Counted from the first letter of the stretch, positions 52,780-61,051 are shown. The stretch: DNA of 64,000 bases from Methanothrix harundinacea (GCA_002506535.1 DAXT01000011.1:19328-83327), one strand, 5' to 3'. Notes: generated by a model from the sequence alone, not told the origin. Made by a program: numbers and translations.

Positions 52780-52975
52780 CTTATTTAGGTGAGGGGAGGG
52801 TGCCATTCGAGAGTAAGGGAGTAATCGGAGGTCACCATCCCCGCCAAGCTTGAATCCAGGGGCACCAGCGCCCCGCCTGGAGAGGATCATCCCCCTGGAG
52901 CCAGTGTCGGACCTCTGACGTGAGATCCTCCAGGATGCAATCAGAGCTTTTTAAATCGGGACTGGATAAAAATAG
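52780..52975 (-). ncRNA. candidate structured RNA element, copy C
   Basis: On the minus strand CTATTTTTAT (52975-52966) and ATTTAAAAA (52956-52948) have the same 19-nt spacing as copies A and B, followed by GCTCTGATTGCATCCTGGAGG. The body folds into CCTGGAG...CTCCAGG stems. No HEAT gene follows this copy, which argues that the unit is independent of those genes. Confidence 0.4.
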
Positions 52976-53136
52976 ATAATCACCCCCTATCTTCGCAATA
53001 GACCCGACCCTGGAGTAGCTACCGTCCCATCCATCCGAGTTCAGGAGCCCTGATTGATCAACGAGAGGGAATTAGAAGATCTCTCACCCGGATCAATCGG
53101 GCCTCTGTGAGCACATGGTGAAGCCTGAATAGGCAC

Positions 53137-53213
53137 AACCCCTGAATTTCAGCTCAGGGATTAGCAGGTGGACAGTTTATTCCGCCATAATTGGACAGTA
53201 TTAGACCGGCGTT
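53137..53213 (-). mobile_element. IS21-family end remnant, first copy
   Basis: Contains CCCTGAATTTCAGCTCAGGG, GCAGGTGGACAGTTTATTCC and CATAATTGGACAGTATTAGACC. The same sequence lies upstream of an istA fragment at 60974-61051. Two TGGACAGT motifs are typical of IS21 terminal repeats. No transposase sequence is left here. Confidence 0.6.
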
Positions 53214-53373
53214 GACAGAGTTTAGGATTTATCCATGGATGCTGATTAAGATCGGGATTACAGGGCGTCCGTGATTTCAGAAAAGTATGTACGCTGCCTG
53301 TTGGCATAAGAATAAATTAATAGGATAAGATCTAATACAGCTATTATTCGTGATATACGGCGAGGTACCGGTC

Positions 53374-53490
53374 ATGATCAACCCATTCAAGAAGAAAGAG
53401 GATATCACTACTAAGGAAAAAGAGAGGAAACAGAAACAGGATGAAAGACGAAAACGAGCGCAAGCGAGAGGAGAGAAGCCCATAAAATAG
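53374..53490 (+). CDS. 38-residue highly charged protein
   Basis: ATG 53374 preceded by GAGGT encodes MINPFKKKEDITTKEKERKQ and ends KPIK: almost entirely Lys/Arg/Glu/Gln, probably one helix. It precedes the membrane-protein gene by 14 nt. Could be a leader or small nucleic-acid-binding peptide. Confidence 0.4.
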   Translation: MINPFKKKEDITTKEKERKQKQDERRKRAQARGEKPIK

Positions 53491-53504
53491 AGGCGGTGAA
53501 TAAA

Positions 53505-53921
53505 ATGTCAGCGGAGACTGAAGGATTTGATATCCGCTATAATTGGATGAAGTTCATGTACGCCTATATAATTGTAGGTGCAGGAAGCCTAGGAGTAGGA
53601 TTTCTATTGGCTCCAAACATCACGCTGAATCTCTTAGGGTTACCTCCACAAGAGCCGATATGGGCGGGAGTGGGATACAGCGTTCTCGTTGCCCTTGGGA
53701 TATTGTCGATACTTGGCCTGCGCGCTCCACTAAGATTCTCACCTGTTCTGCTTCTTTCATTCACTTATAAAGTGATTTGGTTCCTAGCGATATTCATACC
53801 ACTCCTAATAAAGGGACAACTTCCGTCGTATGCTTGGTTACAGGGATTAGTATTTGCGACATATATTGCCGGGCACCTTGTTGCCATACCTTTCCGTTTT
53901 CTTCTTGCTAAAGGACAATAA
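53505..53921 (+). CDS. four-helix membrane protein, unknown function
   Basis: 138 residues from ATG 53505, with AGGCGGTGA upstream. Four hydrophobic segments: YAYIIVGAGSLGVGFLL, WAGVGYSVLVALGILSIL, FSPVLLLSFTYKVIWFLAIFI and WLQGLVFATYIAGHLVAI. Resembles small DoxX/DUF4345-like or uncharacterised integral proteins; no motif decides. The 3' end lies 106 nt before the nucleotidase start. Confidence 0.6.
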   Translation: MSAETEGFDIRYNWMKFMYAYIIVGAGSLGVGFLLAPNITLNLLGLPPQEPIWAGVGYSVLVALGILSILGLRAPLRFSPVLLLSFTYKVIWFLAIFIPLLIKGQLPSYAWLQGLVFATYIAGHLVAIPFRFLLAKGQ

Positions 53922-54027
53922 TGATGCTTTGTGCTCAAAAGCTTGGACCCATTTAGGGCATAGTGGTCGGATTGTAGAACAATGGTTATCTGCGTATAAG
54001 AGTAAGGTAGTACAGGAGGCGCAAAAG

Positions 54028-54591
54028 TTGAAGATCGCTGTGGATATCGACGGTGTGTTGGCTGATCAAGTCGGTGCCGCCCTGAAAGTAATTGAAAGCG
54101 AATATGGCCATAAGTATTGTAAAAATGACATCAATCGTGCGCACTGGACATTTGAAGGAAGGGAATTATGGTCTGAGATTGGGAGGCTGTTAGCCGATCC
54201 AGAATATACTTTAGGTCTACCGCTGATAGAAGGCTCGCAAAGAGGAATAAAACAGCTAACTGGTCATGAAGTTTTCGTGGTGACTGCCAGGCGGCAAAAT
54301 GCAGAAGAAGCTACCAAGCAATGGCTGAATGTTCACTTCCCATGCCTGAAAGATTATTATCGAGCGAGGACCGGGACCAAGCACAAGATACCCTCAGATA
54401 TATTGGTTGACGACCTCGATTTGAATATCGTAGAATTTGTCAAGAGTAATCCTGAGCGGCGCGGAATTTTATTTATGCATCCATGGAGCATAAACGGCAC
54501 AGATATCGCGGATTACTCCGCTCAGGTCTACTATTGCCCTGAGTGGGAAAGTGTTATTAGGGCTATAAAGGATATCGATCGTGCCGGTTAG
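54028..54591 (+). CDS. HAD-superfamily 5'-nucleotidase-like protein
   Basis: 187 residues from TTG 54028, with GGAGGCG 7 nt upstream; the open frame extends back to 53854 but overlaps the membrane protein. HAD motif I KIAVDIDGVLADQ (nucleophile Asp), motif II-like VVTARRQN, and motif IV ILVDDLDLNI. Overall similar to the 5'(3')-deoxyribonucleotidase (NT5C) group: dephosphorylates nucleotides or related small phosphates. Cytoplasmic. Confidence 0.75.
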   Translation: MKIAVDIDGVLADQVGAALKVIESEYGHKYCKNDINRAHWTFEGRELWSEIGRLLADPEYTLGLPLIEGSQRGIKQLTGHEVFVVTARRQNAEEATKQWLNVHFPCLKDYYRARTGTKHKIPSDILVDDLDLNIVEFVKSNPERRGILFMHPWSINGTDIADYSAQVYYCPEWESVIRAIKDIDRAG

Positions 54592-55158
54592 GGGCTATAT
54601 GCTAAATCCCAATGGGTTATAGCAGTCGTCATTTCTATTAATCAGTGACCTAAGCAACAGTGAAAAAAACGGTGCTATCTAGACGACTCAACCGCAAACT
54701 ACAAGTATCTATAACGATTATATATGGGTTTTGCCGCGTTTCGCACTGTAAGAACGAGGACAAGCATCCCGGCAAAGCTCTTCAGGCGAGACCTGGGAGG
54801 TTCTCTCCACGGGGCAGCAACCAGAACGCGATGGAGTGGCTGAAGACCAACAGGGTCAAAGATATGCACGCCGTAATGGGCGTAGTATATGCCAAACAAC
54901 TCAGCCAAATCCGAGAGTCCTCGCCAAGAGCGAGACGCGACACAAAGTTTTGGAAGAGCAAGCAAAAGACCCGGCTAATGAAGGACGGTTTCGGGTTCTC
55001 GTAAAAGGGACGCTGTGAACAAGGACAGCGCTGTGCTTGTCATCTGACCAAGCTTTGAGTCGGGCTCGGGGCGGAACAGGTCATCACTAATGTGTTTGAT
55101 CCCTGCGGATGTGGAAGGGCGCCGTGGTAGGTGCTGATCCGCCTGCGACTCGATTCTG
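54592..55158. other. 567-base region without a well-supported gene
   Basis: An open frame at 54660-55004 encodes a basic product (EWLKTNRVKDMHAVMGVVYA, RRDTKFWKSKQKTRLMKDG) that I do not recognise; its last 58 residues from ATG 54832 could be a real small gene. A promoter-like stretch TCAACCGCAAACTA...TATCTATAA at 54688-54727 recurs at 59265-59304. Confidence 0.35.
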
Positions 55159-56052
55159 CTATTTTCCGAATTCTCCAAGCGTGAACTGATCCTGTAGACT
55201 GATCTCCTTGGACTTATGCTCTATCAGGAGCATGTCCATCATCTGAAATGCGTTTCTTACCGCCTTCGCTCTCGCGTGATTATTGAAGTACATCCTGACC
55301 CTGGTGGTCCTCAATTCGGCATCCTTGATCTTTGGGACCCATCGGTTGAGTTGATCCTTGTTATAGAGGTAGTCGTACCGATTGAGCCGATGGTCGTCCT
55401 CTTTCTCACTCCCGTACCAGATATCGTAGTTCCTGCCGTGAAAGCGGATGTAGGCGTGATCCGCAGTCATCATCCCTGGGTAGTGACCGGGACCGTCGAT
55501 CAGAACGTTTGCGACGTTCCTCTCCCTCAGAACTTCCGAAGCTTCTGGATCGATCTCCGTTTCGCCCTCGTCCATCCAGCTTCTATGCCTGAACTCCACC
55601 GCCAGATTGTACCCTTGCGAGGCAAGAGCGTCCAAAACCTCGGCTAGTCTGCTTATAGCTTGTCCTTCGTTCTTGAAATGAGGAGATAGCTGGAAGAGGA
55701 CGCCGCCGAGAAGGTCCGCCTCTTTAAGAGGGGATAGGCAGGTCTTATCAAAGGAGGATGTCCAGAAGAGTGCCTTCTCCACGTCGCCTTCCACCAGGGA
55801 TTGATGGGTGACGAGACCCGGCATCTTGACTGAGTACTCAAACCCGGCCACTCTATCCTTTAACTTCTTAATCCAGGATTGGACCTGCCGCTCTCCCGGA
55901 GGATGGTAGTAAGTGCTGTTGATCTCCACCGTATCGAAGAACTGGGCGTAGTAGGCGAGCCACTCTCCCTTCTTCTTCGCCAGTTCTATAGGGTAGAATC
56001 GACCCACCCAGTCGTCGTAAGACCAGCCGCTGCATCCTACCAGAATGGTCAT
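55159..56052 (-). CDS. DUF72 (YecE-like) protein
   Basis: 297 residues, TIM-barrel DUF72: GCSGWSYDDWVGRFYP, FDTVEINSTYYHPP, FEYSVKMPGLVTHQ, LGGVLFQLSPHFKN, NLAVEFRHRSW, and AYIRFHGRN with a C-terminal VRMYFNNHARAKAVRNA. Widespread family of unsettled function. Complete length. Tandem with a smaller minus-strand gene upstream. Confidence 0.9.
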   Translation of the reverse strand: MTILVGCSGWSYDDWVGRFYPIELAKKKGEWLAYYAQFFDTVEINSTYYHPPGERQVQSWIKKLKDRVAGFEYSVKMPGLVTHQSLVEGDVEKALFWTSSFDKTCLSPLKEADLLGGVLFQLSPHFKNEGQAISRLAEVLDALASQGYNLAVEFRHRSWMDEGETEIDPEASEVLRERNVANVLIDGPGHYPGMMTADHAYIRFHGRNYDIWYGSEKEDDHRLNRYDYLYNKDQLNRWVPKIKDAELRTTRVRMYFNNHARAKAVRNAFQMMDMLLIEHKSKEISLQDQFTLGEFGK

Positions 56053-56107
56053 CGCGGGTCTCCTGAACGTCTCTTGAAACTCGAAGGCTCCCCGATCCCC
56101 GAATGTA

Positions 56108-56620
56108 TCATCTCACCAATTCTATCGAGTACTCGCAGTACGGATCTCCGGTGCACATTCTGCTGAAGTACCTCATGGTGAACTCTGGGTTCAGGCCTTG
56201 GACGCCGTTCTCGCAGAAAGCCAAGCAATGAAGATGCGTTCCTGCAGTTGGAACTCCCAACTCCCTATGGGCGTTTAGCATGGGACACCCTGTCATCCTT
56301 CCCGTTACTCTCGATTCTGATGATTCTGTTGTCTCTACATCAAAACCCGGACCCAAAAGGATCGCAGAGACTACTCCAAGAGCCTCATCGATCTCCACAG
56401 CGTTACACGATGGCAATCCGAGAGCGGTCGCTATATCCCTGACAGCCCTCCCACCATCAGCCCAAATGCGCTGCTCAATCTCATCTATTTTTTCGTCATC
56501 GTCGAAAGCTTCTCTCAAGAGAGCATCTTGCGCTACAGAGACTAAATTGGCTGATCGAGTTGCGATCTCCCATCTCATTTCTGGCGGTATGTCTTTAATG
56601 CTGACCATAGCAAAACCCAT
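56108..56620 (-). CDS. ATC-hydrolase/DUF6125-like protein
   Basis: 170 residues. The helical N-terminus (EMRWEIATRSANLVSVAQDALLREAF) and the Cys-containing end (AFCENGVQGLNPEFTMRYFSRMCTGDPYCEYSIEL) resemble L-2-amino-thiazoline-4-carboxylate hydrolase-like proteins found in many anaerobes. No experimentally known role for the archaeal members comes to mind. 55 nt upstream of the DUF72 gene, so possibly cotranscribed. ATG 56608 is an alternative start. Confidence 0.6.
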   Translation of the reverse strand: MGFAMVSIKDIPPEMRWEIATRSANLVSVAQDALLREAFDDDEKIDEIEQRIWADGGRAVRDIATALGLPSCNAVEIDEALGVVSAILLGPGFDVETTESSESRVTGRMTGCPMLNAHRELGVPTAGTHLHCLAFCENGVQGLNPEFTMRYFSRMCTGDPYCEYSIELVR

Positions 56621-56774
56621 ATTAATACACGTCTCAAAATACTTAAATATTTTGAGTCAGGATCGACTCTGCATTCTGCAGGAGTATCAACGTGTTTGCG
56701 CTCAACTTCATGAATCGCACCATGCTTTAACCTAACACGATCAGGTATGCCGCCATGAGGACAATGCCGGGAGG

Positions 56775-56906
56775 TTAACTTATTTTGGTTAAAATCTCCC
56801 AAATTATAAAGCTCACTAATATAAGCGCCATTATAATTACACAGATCACCATTAACGTTCTGAACACCGCCATGTAGGAACTGAACAGTTTGTCGATCTT
56901 ATTCAT
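56775..56906 (-). CDS. 43-residue single-helix membrane protein
   Basis: MNKIDKLFSSYMAVFRTLMV then IIMALILVSFIIWEILTKIS, one transmembrane helix. The open frame extends upstream through CLNCKLEKRQEWSYRKLLKY directly in frame with and right after the PolB stop, so the true start may be a TTG within that stretch. Downstream of polB on the same strand. Confidence 0.4.
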   Translation of the reverse strand: MNKIDKLFSSYMAVFRTLMVICVIIMALILVSFIIWEILTKIS

Positions 56907-56990
56907 AGCCTCAAATTGTCCTTCTTTGTACTTCAACAATTTCCTGTATGACCACTCTTGACGCTTTTCAAGCTTACAATTCAGACATAA

Positions 56991-58940
56991 CTATTGATTG
57001 AAGACGAAAGCAGCCTCTTCCCATGCTTTGTCGATGAGCCTCCCATAATAGTCGGGATCGAACTCAGAAGCGTCCCACTCTACATCGACGTCCCACCCTC
57101 CCGCATCTCGCACCACGTATCCCACAGTCATCCCTGGGGAGACCTTCACACCCCTCTTCCGATAGGCATCGATCGCTGAAGCCTGGACGCACCTCTTCTC
57201 GTAGCTGAGTTTGCTTATCCTCCTATGAATGATCATCTCGGAGGGATCTGCCCCTTGTAGTCCCCGATGATACCTATCCACGATCTCCTGCGCCTGGGGC
57301 TTGATTCGACGTAACTCATCAATGCTCCGAGCCTCACCCATCTTCGCGAAGACCTCCATCTGCATCTGCCTGATGTACTCTGGGGTATCCCTCTTTCGTG
57401 ACGCGACACCTCGCACCTTCAGTTTACCGCTGGACATCCGACCGAAGTAGCGGTTGTACGCCCCGAAGCCGTCAGCCAACGGCAGGAAGACGATCCAATC
57501 GTATGGGTCAAGCTCAGTCCCTATACCAGTCGCAGCTTCCACTCTCTTTTTGAACTCGGTCGCATCGCCACCTTTGACCCAGAGACAGTCCACGATCCCA
57601 TGTAGTACCTCCAGGTTCATGCTCTCGGCGATCTCTTTGGCTTCGAGCAATAGGTCTCTTGAGATGGAGGTTATCGACTCATGGACTTCGATCCTACCGA
57701 ACTTGGCGTTCTTGTAACCAGTATAGCCGAAACATGTGACCAGCATCCACTTCAGGATCGAATCAAATCCATTGTACCTGGGATCGACCTTCTTCAGCTT
57801 CTTCGTCTTGAGTCTCAGATCGAGCAGTGGTTCAATGACACCGCTTAGAAAGCCTGGTTTGCGGGTCCCACCCAGCGTCTCGGGCGAGAGGTTGTAGTTG
57901 ACTATGATCGAGGGGTAAAATGAGGTGAAGTCCAGCTCGTGGACCCCCTCGTGGACTCCTGGTTTGGGCTGGAAGATCATGCCCCCCTTGTCCGCCGCCT
58001 TCAACTCGCCTACTTTTCTCTGTCGCTCTGCATCGTGCTTCCTGAAGGGCACGGCGATCCCCCTCCTCAAAGCCTCATAGACCTCATAGTTGGAGATGAG
58101 GGTGCCTGGGGTGAACCGCGACGTCTGGTTCGGGGATAGACCTGTAAGCCTCGACGCCAGGACGATACCTTCGATCCCGCTTTCCCTGTAAGTGAAGCTG
58201 TTCTCTGTATCGATGAGAATCCTACCCTCCGGGATAACCGCACCATGCTTATGCTCCACCTTTCCGTAGCTCCAGTAGGATTTAGATGCCGTGTTCCTGA
58301 ACCATCCGGTCCTGCTGAGGGATGGGTCGAGGCCGTACTTCTCAGCCCTCGCGACCATTATGGGAACCCATTGGTCACCGTCCGGGAAGAGGATGATGTC
58401 AGGATCAATGACCCTCACAAGGTCGAAGAGGTCAGCTATAACCTGCCGCTCAGACCCCTTGAGTCTCCTCTCACGACTGCCGTTTTGGACCGATATCTCG
58501 GTCATCGTCCTTGTGAGTTGTGGGTTTGCGTTGACCTCGATCTTCAGAGAAGTGAGAGGTATTTCGAAGTCCGTATCAAACCTGGACTCGCCCTCGTCAC
58601 CGCAGGGGAATAGGCCCCTATCTGCAAGGTATCGCTGATCAATCCTAAGCTCGACGTTGTAGAGTTGGGCTTGCATCCTGGTCTGTTTCTCGATCTTTAG
58701 CGCAACGTCCCTTCCAGCCCAGATCTCATAACCGTTGCGAGAGCCGTAAATGGTATCGAAGGAACACTCCCTGACCTTGAACCGGCTTTCCAGCCCCTCG
58801 ATCATCTCCCAGTGGGCGTGGGGATCTTCGAGGTACAGGTAGAAAGAAGGTTGATACCTGAAGGTGAGCGGTTTGGGTGAGCCCCTTTCTCGGCCCCAGA
58901 GTTCCACAGCGCCTCGGTGATACGAGTCAAATATCCACAT
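56991..58940 (-). CDS. inactivated-type archaeal B-family DNA polymerase (PolB2-like)
   Basis: 649 residues. Motif A is intact (HELDFTSFYPSIIVNYNLSPE). Motif B-like segment is LKWMLVTCFGYTGYKNAKFG. Motif C reads LHGIVDCLWVKGG, where active polymerases have Asp-Thr-Asp; the second Asp is lost. The exonuclease-I position is LKIEVN in place of D-x-E. This matches the described family of inactivated archaeal PolB proteins, which are thought to act as structural or repair cofactors. A tiny membrane-protein gene overlaps its start by 14 nt. Confidence 0.82.
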   Translation of the reverse strand: MWIFDSYHRGAVELWGRERGSPKPLTFRYQPSFYLYLEDPHAHWEMIEGLESRFKVRECSFDTIYGSRNGYEIWAGRDVALKIEKQTRMQAQLYNVELRIDQRYLADRGLFPCGDEGESRFDTDFEIPLTSLKIEVNANPQLTRTMTEISVQNGSRERRLKGSERQVIADLFDLVRVIDPDIILFPDGDQWVPIMVARAEKYGLDPSLSRTGWFRNTASKSYWSYGKVEHKHGAVIPEGRILIDTENSFTYRESGIEGIVLASRLTGLSPNQTSRFTPGTLISNYEVYEALRRGIAVPFRKHDAERQRKVGELKAADKGGMIFQPKPGVHEGVHELDFTSFYPSIIVNYNLSPETLGGTRKPGFLSGVIEPLLDLRLKTKKLKKVDPRYNGFDSILKWMLVTCFGYTGYKNAKFGRIEVHESITSISRDLLLEAKEIAESMNLEVLHGIVDCLWVKGGDATEFKKRVEAATGIGTELDPYDWIVFLPLADGFGAYNRYFGRMSSGKLKVRGVASRKRDTPEYIRQMQMEVFAKMGEARSIDELRRIKPQAQEIVDRYHRGLQGADPSEMIIHRRISKLSYEKRCVQASAIDAYRKRGVKVSPGMTVGYVVRDAGGWDVDVEWDASEFDPDYYGRLIDKAWEEAAFVFNQ

Positions 58941-59082
58941 CTTCGATCTTCTCGACCTTCTGCTCCAACGGAGGTAAGGCTACAGGATGGGTGGAGCGAA
59001 AGTATTCGGCCCGTCTTCGCGCACACAAAAAATGGAAAATTGAGAAGATCGCACTTATGCCCAGAAGCGTGAAGGGCGCCAT
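58927..59082 (-). CDS. 51-residue membrane protein overlapping polB
   Basis: MAPFTLLGISAIFSIFHFLC, ARRRAEYFRSTHP, then EQKVEKIEDVDI: one N-terminal transmembrane helix, a basic stop-transfer and an acidic tail. The stop lies 14 nt inside polB, so the two are probably translationally coupled. No family recognised. Confidence 0.5.
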   Translation of the reverse strand: MAPFTLLGISAIFSIFHFLCARRRAEYFRSTHPVALPPLEQKVEKIEDVDI

Positions 59083-59264
59083 GCAATCTTCGAATCCTGT
59101 AACTTACTAATAGATTGGCTTTTATAAATATACGATCCATGCAAGGCGAAAGTATTTCGATCACAATGATCTGTGAAGCAGGTTGTCTTACTAGCATAAC
59201 TCGAACGGGTGGCCACAGGAACGACCTTGTATATTAGAATAACAGCTCCGGGGCGTGTTAGCAG

Positions 59265-59304
59265 ATCAACCGCAAACTAAAATATCTATAATGATCGTAT
59301 ATGA
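59265..59304 (+). promoter_or_regulatory. promoter-like repeat upstream of the second wHTH gene
   Basis: TCAACCGCAAACTAAAATATCTATAATGATCGTATATG-like sequence; a near copy stands at 54688-54727. Contains TATA-like TATCTATAA. Lies 45-84 bp before ATG 59349. Confidence 0.4.
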
Positions 59305-59348
59305 GATTCCACACTCTTGGCGTCCTGTTTGAGGGAAGGATGGATTAA

Positions 59349-59798
59349 ATGAAGATCAAGATCGAGATCGAAGAGGAGGGCATGAGGTCCACGCATGAAT
59401 TTGAGGGGGCTATCCTCCGAGAGAAGATCATCGATTTTTTAGATGCTGCTGGCGTCTTTCTTGAAGCCTCAGACGATCTCCAAGAGGATTCTATACCGAA
59501 ATCGATGAACAGCCATACTTTGCGGGACAAGCTGGAGATTTTCGTGAGGGAGGAATTCCCTGACTCGTGGTTCTCATCGAACGATATTAAAGACCAATAT
59601 GAGATCATAGTTGACGACATTAAACTCAGCACTGTATCCACATACCTTTCAAGGATGTATCAAGATGGCGTCCTCGAACGTCGTGGCAACAGAAACCAGA
59701 GGCAGTACAGGCTAGTGACCGAAGAGGTTACCTCTGAAGTTAAGTATCCGGGCACCGCATTCAAAGCATCCTCCTTGAAGGTAGAGAGCCGCAGGTAG
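59349..59798 (+). CDS. winged-helix regulator-like protein, paralogue of the 21.6-kb gene
   Basis: 149 residues, the same length as the gene at 21570-22019 and alike throughout: IEIEEEGMRSTHEFEGAILR, LEIFVREEFPDSWFSSNDIK, STVSTYLSRMYQDGVLERRG, QYRLVTEEVTSEVKYPGT. The least conserved part is residues 38-58. A stand-alone gene with its own promoter-like repeat. Function unknown; DNA binding inferred from the wing. Confidence 0.75.
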   Translation: MKIKIEIEEEGMRSTHEFEGAILREKIIDFLDAAGVFLEASDDLQEDSIPKSMNSHTLRDKLEIFVREEFPDSWFSSNDIKDQYEIIVDDIKLSTVSTYLSRMYQDGVLERRGNRNQRQYRLVTEEVTSEVKYPGTAFKASSLKVESRR

Positions 59799-60008
59799 GG
59801 CAGCGCATCTTTCATTGATTTACAGGTCAAGAGCCGGTTCAATTTGAATGGGGGATTGATAATAGCGATCAAATTAAGACTCTCTTCGCGCTGAGGATTT
59901 CAATCCCCAAATCGGGTCGTTATGAACAATGGCACAATTTACGACGTAATAGAATTCCTGATGCTGATTGAGCAGAGCTAAACACGTACGAACCACGCTT
60001 ATGGATTC

Positions 60009-60431
60009 TCATAGATCGTTGCTTAGAGATGTGGTGGTAAGCTTGACATGCTTGACACCTTTCAGAGCCATCATCTTCTCCGCCGCCTTCTTGACGTCCT
60101 GCCCCTCGCCCCTAAGGGTGATGATCTCAAGACAGTTATCGTGATCCAGGTGGACGTGAAGGGAAGATTTGATAATATCCGTGAATTCGTGCTGGATGTT
60201 GGTCAAAGAGTTCACAAGCCCTCGCTCGTTATGGGAGTAGACCATCGTGATAATACCGAGCCGGTCACCCTTGACGTCACTCATCCACTCGTAGTGGATT
60301 ATGTAGTTTCTGATAGCGTCCCGGACCCCCTCAGACCGGGAGGAGTAGCCCCTATCTTCTATGATGCCGTCAAACCTGGTTAAGAGCGATTCCGGAAGAG
60401 ACATGCCAATTCTCATCAGTTCCTGTTCCAT
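60009..60431 (-). CDS. nikR: nickel-responsive regulator NikR
   Basis: 140 residues from ATG 60431 with AGGTGAT upstream. The N-terminal ribbon-helix-helix (RIGMSLPESLLTRFDGIIEDRGYSSRSEGVRDAIRNYI) is joined to the ACT-like nickel domain with the ligands in HEFTDIIKSSLHVHLDHDNCLEI (His, His-x-His, Cys). In methanogens it controls nickel uptake for hydrogenase, F430 and CODH. No nickel transporter is adjacent. An inverted repeat TATTAC-N20-GTAATA lies just upstream. Confidence 0.93.
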   Translation of the reverse strand: MEQELMRIGMSLPESLLTRFDGIIEDRGYSSRSEGVRDAIRNYIIHYEWMSDVKGDRLGIITMVYSHNERGLVNSLTNIQHEFTDIIKSSLHVHLDHDNCLEIITLRGEGQDVKKAAEKMMALKGVKHVKLTTTSLSNDL

Positions 60432-60441
60432 GAATATCACC

Positions 60442-60473
60442 TATTACAGTGATAAGAGTCATATATAGTAATA
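60442..60473. promoter_or_regulatory. inverted repeat upstream of nikR, candidate operator
   Basis: TATTAC (60442-60447) and GTAATA (60468-60473) are perfect 6-bp arms spaced 20 bp, beginning 11 bp before the nikR start and covering a TATATA stretch. The wide spacing resembles NikR operators, which also have separated half-sites. Could be autoregulation. Confidence 0.35.
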
Positions 60474-60557
60474 AATCTATTGGATTTTATCCTGAATTAA
60501 TAGGTCAAAATTAGGAATTCTTTGATGACGGAGGAGGTACGGATTGGGGGAGAGTAT

Positions 60558-60701
60558 ATGGCTCAGACAGAACCGTCGCGAAGGGAGAGGGATCAGAAGA
60601 CCACAGATCCGCTATCTGTCTACCAGGCTAACGTTTTTCGTATCAGATGTGTGGTTCTGATGTACATTTCTGTGGGCTGGATTAAGGAACATAGGCAATA
60701 A
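60558..60701 (+). pseudogene. gene start truncated by the IS21 remnant
   Basis: ATG 60558 behind GGGGGAGAG opens MAQTEPSRRERDQKTTDPLS VYQANVF, then runs into sequence of the insertion remnant and stops. Probably the 5' end of a gene cut by the insertion. The rest is not recognised. Confidence 0.35.
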
Positions 60702-60766
60702 GATCTCAAACCATTTACTACCGGGTTTGCACACATAATATAGATGTTTATTATGTATTGACAGTT

Positions 60767-60967
60767 AATCCGCAGATCTATGTACTCATTGTAGTCGTCC
60801 AGTTTTCTCGGCCCCTTCGATCTCTTCTCGGGTGTAGGAGGAACTTGAGAATGCATGTACTTACGGACCGTCACCCGGCTATGACATGTCTTTCTCGCGA
60901 TCTCACTTATGCTCAATCCCTGCTTGAATAGATCTCGCAACATGGGGAAATTCTCCATGTCCAGCAT
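60767..60967 (-). pseudogene. IS21 istA transposase N-terminal fragment
   Basis: MLRDLFKQGLSISEIARKTC, HSRVTVRKYMHSQVPPTPEK, and KLDDYNEYIDLRI are the N-terminal HTH region of IstA. After about 67 residues the homology stops and the frame runs on as junk to 60620. istB and the rest of istA are absent. Confidence 0.82.
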
Positions 60968-60973
60968 CGTTAT

Positions 60974-61051
60974 AACCCCTGAGTTTCAACTCAGGGATTA
61001 GCAGGTGGACAGTTTTATTCCGCCATAATTGGACAGTTTTAGACCGGCGGT
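60974..61051 (-). mobile_element. IS21-family end, second copy
   Basis: Contains the perfect 9-bp-arm hairpin CCCTGAGTT-TC-AACTCAGGG, then GCAGGTGGACAGTTTTATTC and CATAATTGGACAGTTTTAGACC. Lies directly upstream of the istA fragment, as the left end of an IS21 element does. Same orientation as the copy at 53137-53213. Confidence 0.7.

Larger units (their letters stand above)
52604..53373. other. 770-base intergenic region with repeats
   Basis: No supported protein gene except the small charged frame that begins at 53374. It holds a T-rich possible terminator (about 52627), copy C of the dispersed element on the minus strand (52780-52975) and an IS21-type end remnant (53137-53213). Apart from these I see nothing recognisable. 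Confidence 0.5.

Noticed and set aside
59090..59110. tRNA T-arm-like TTCGAATCC
   Set aside because: No acceptor or anticodon stem can be built around it; it lies next to the small membrane-protein start.
60620..60766. C-terminal part of the 115-codon istA frame
   Set aside because: IstA similarity ends near residue 67; the remainder is read-through into unrelated sequence.
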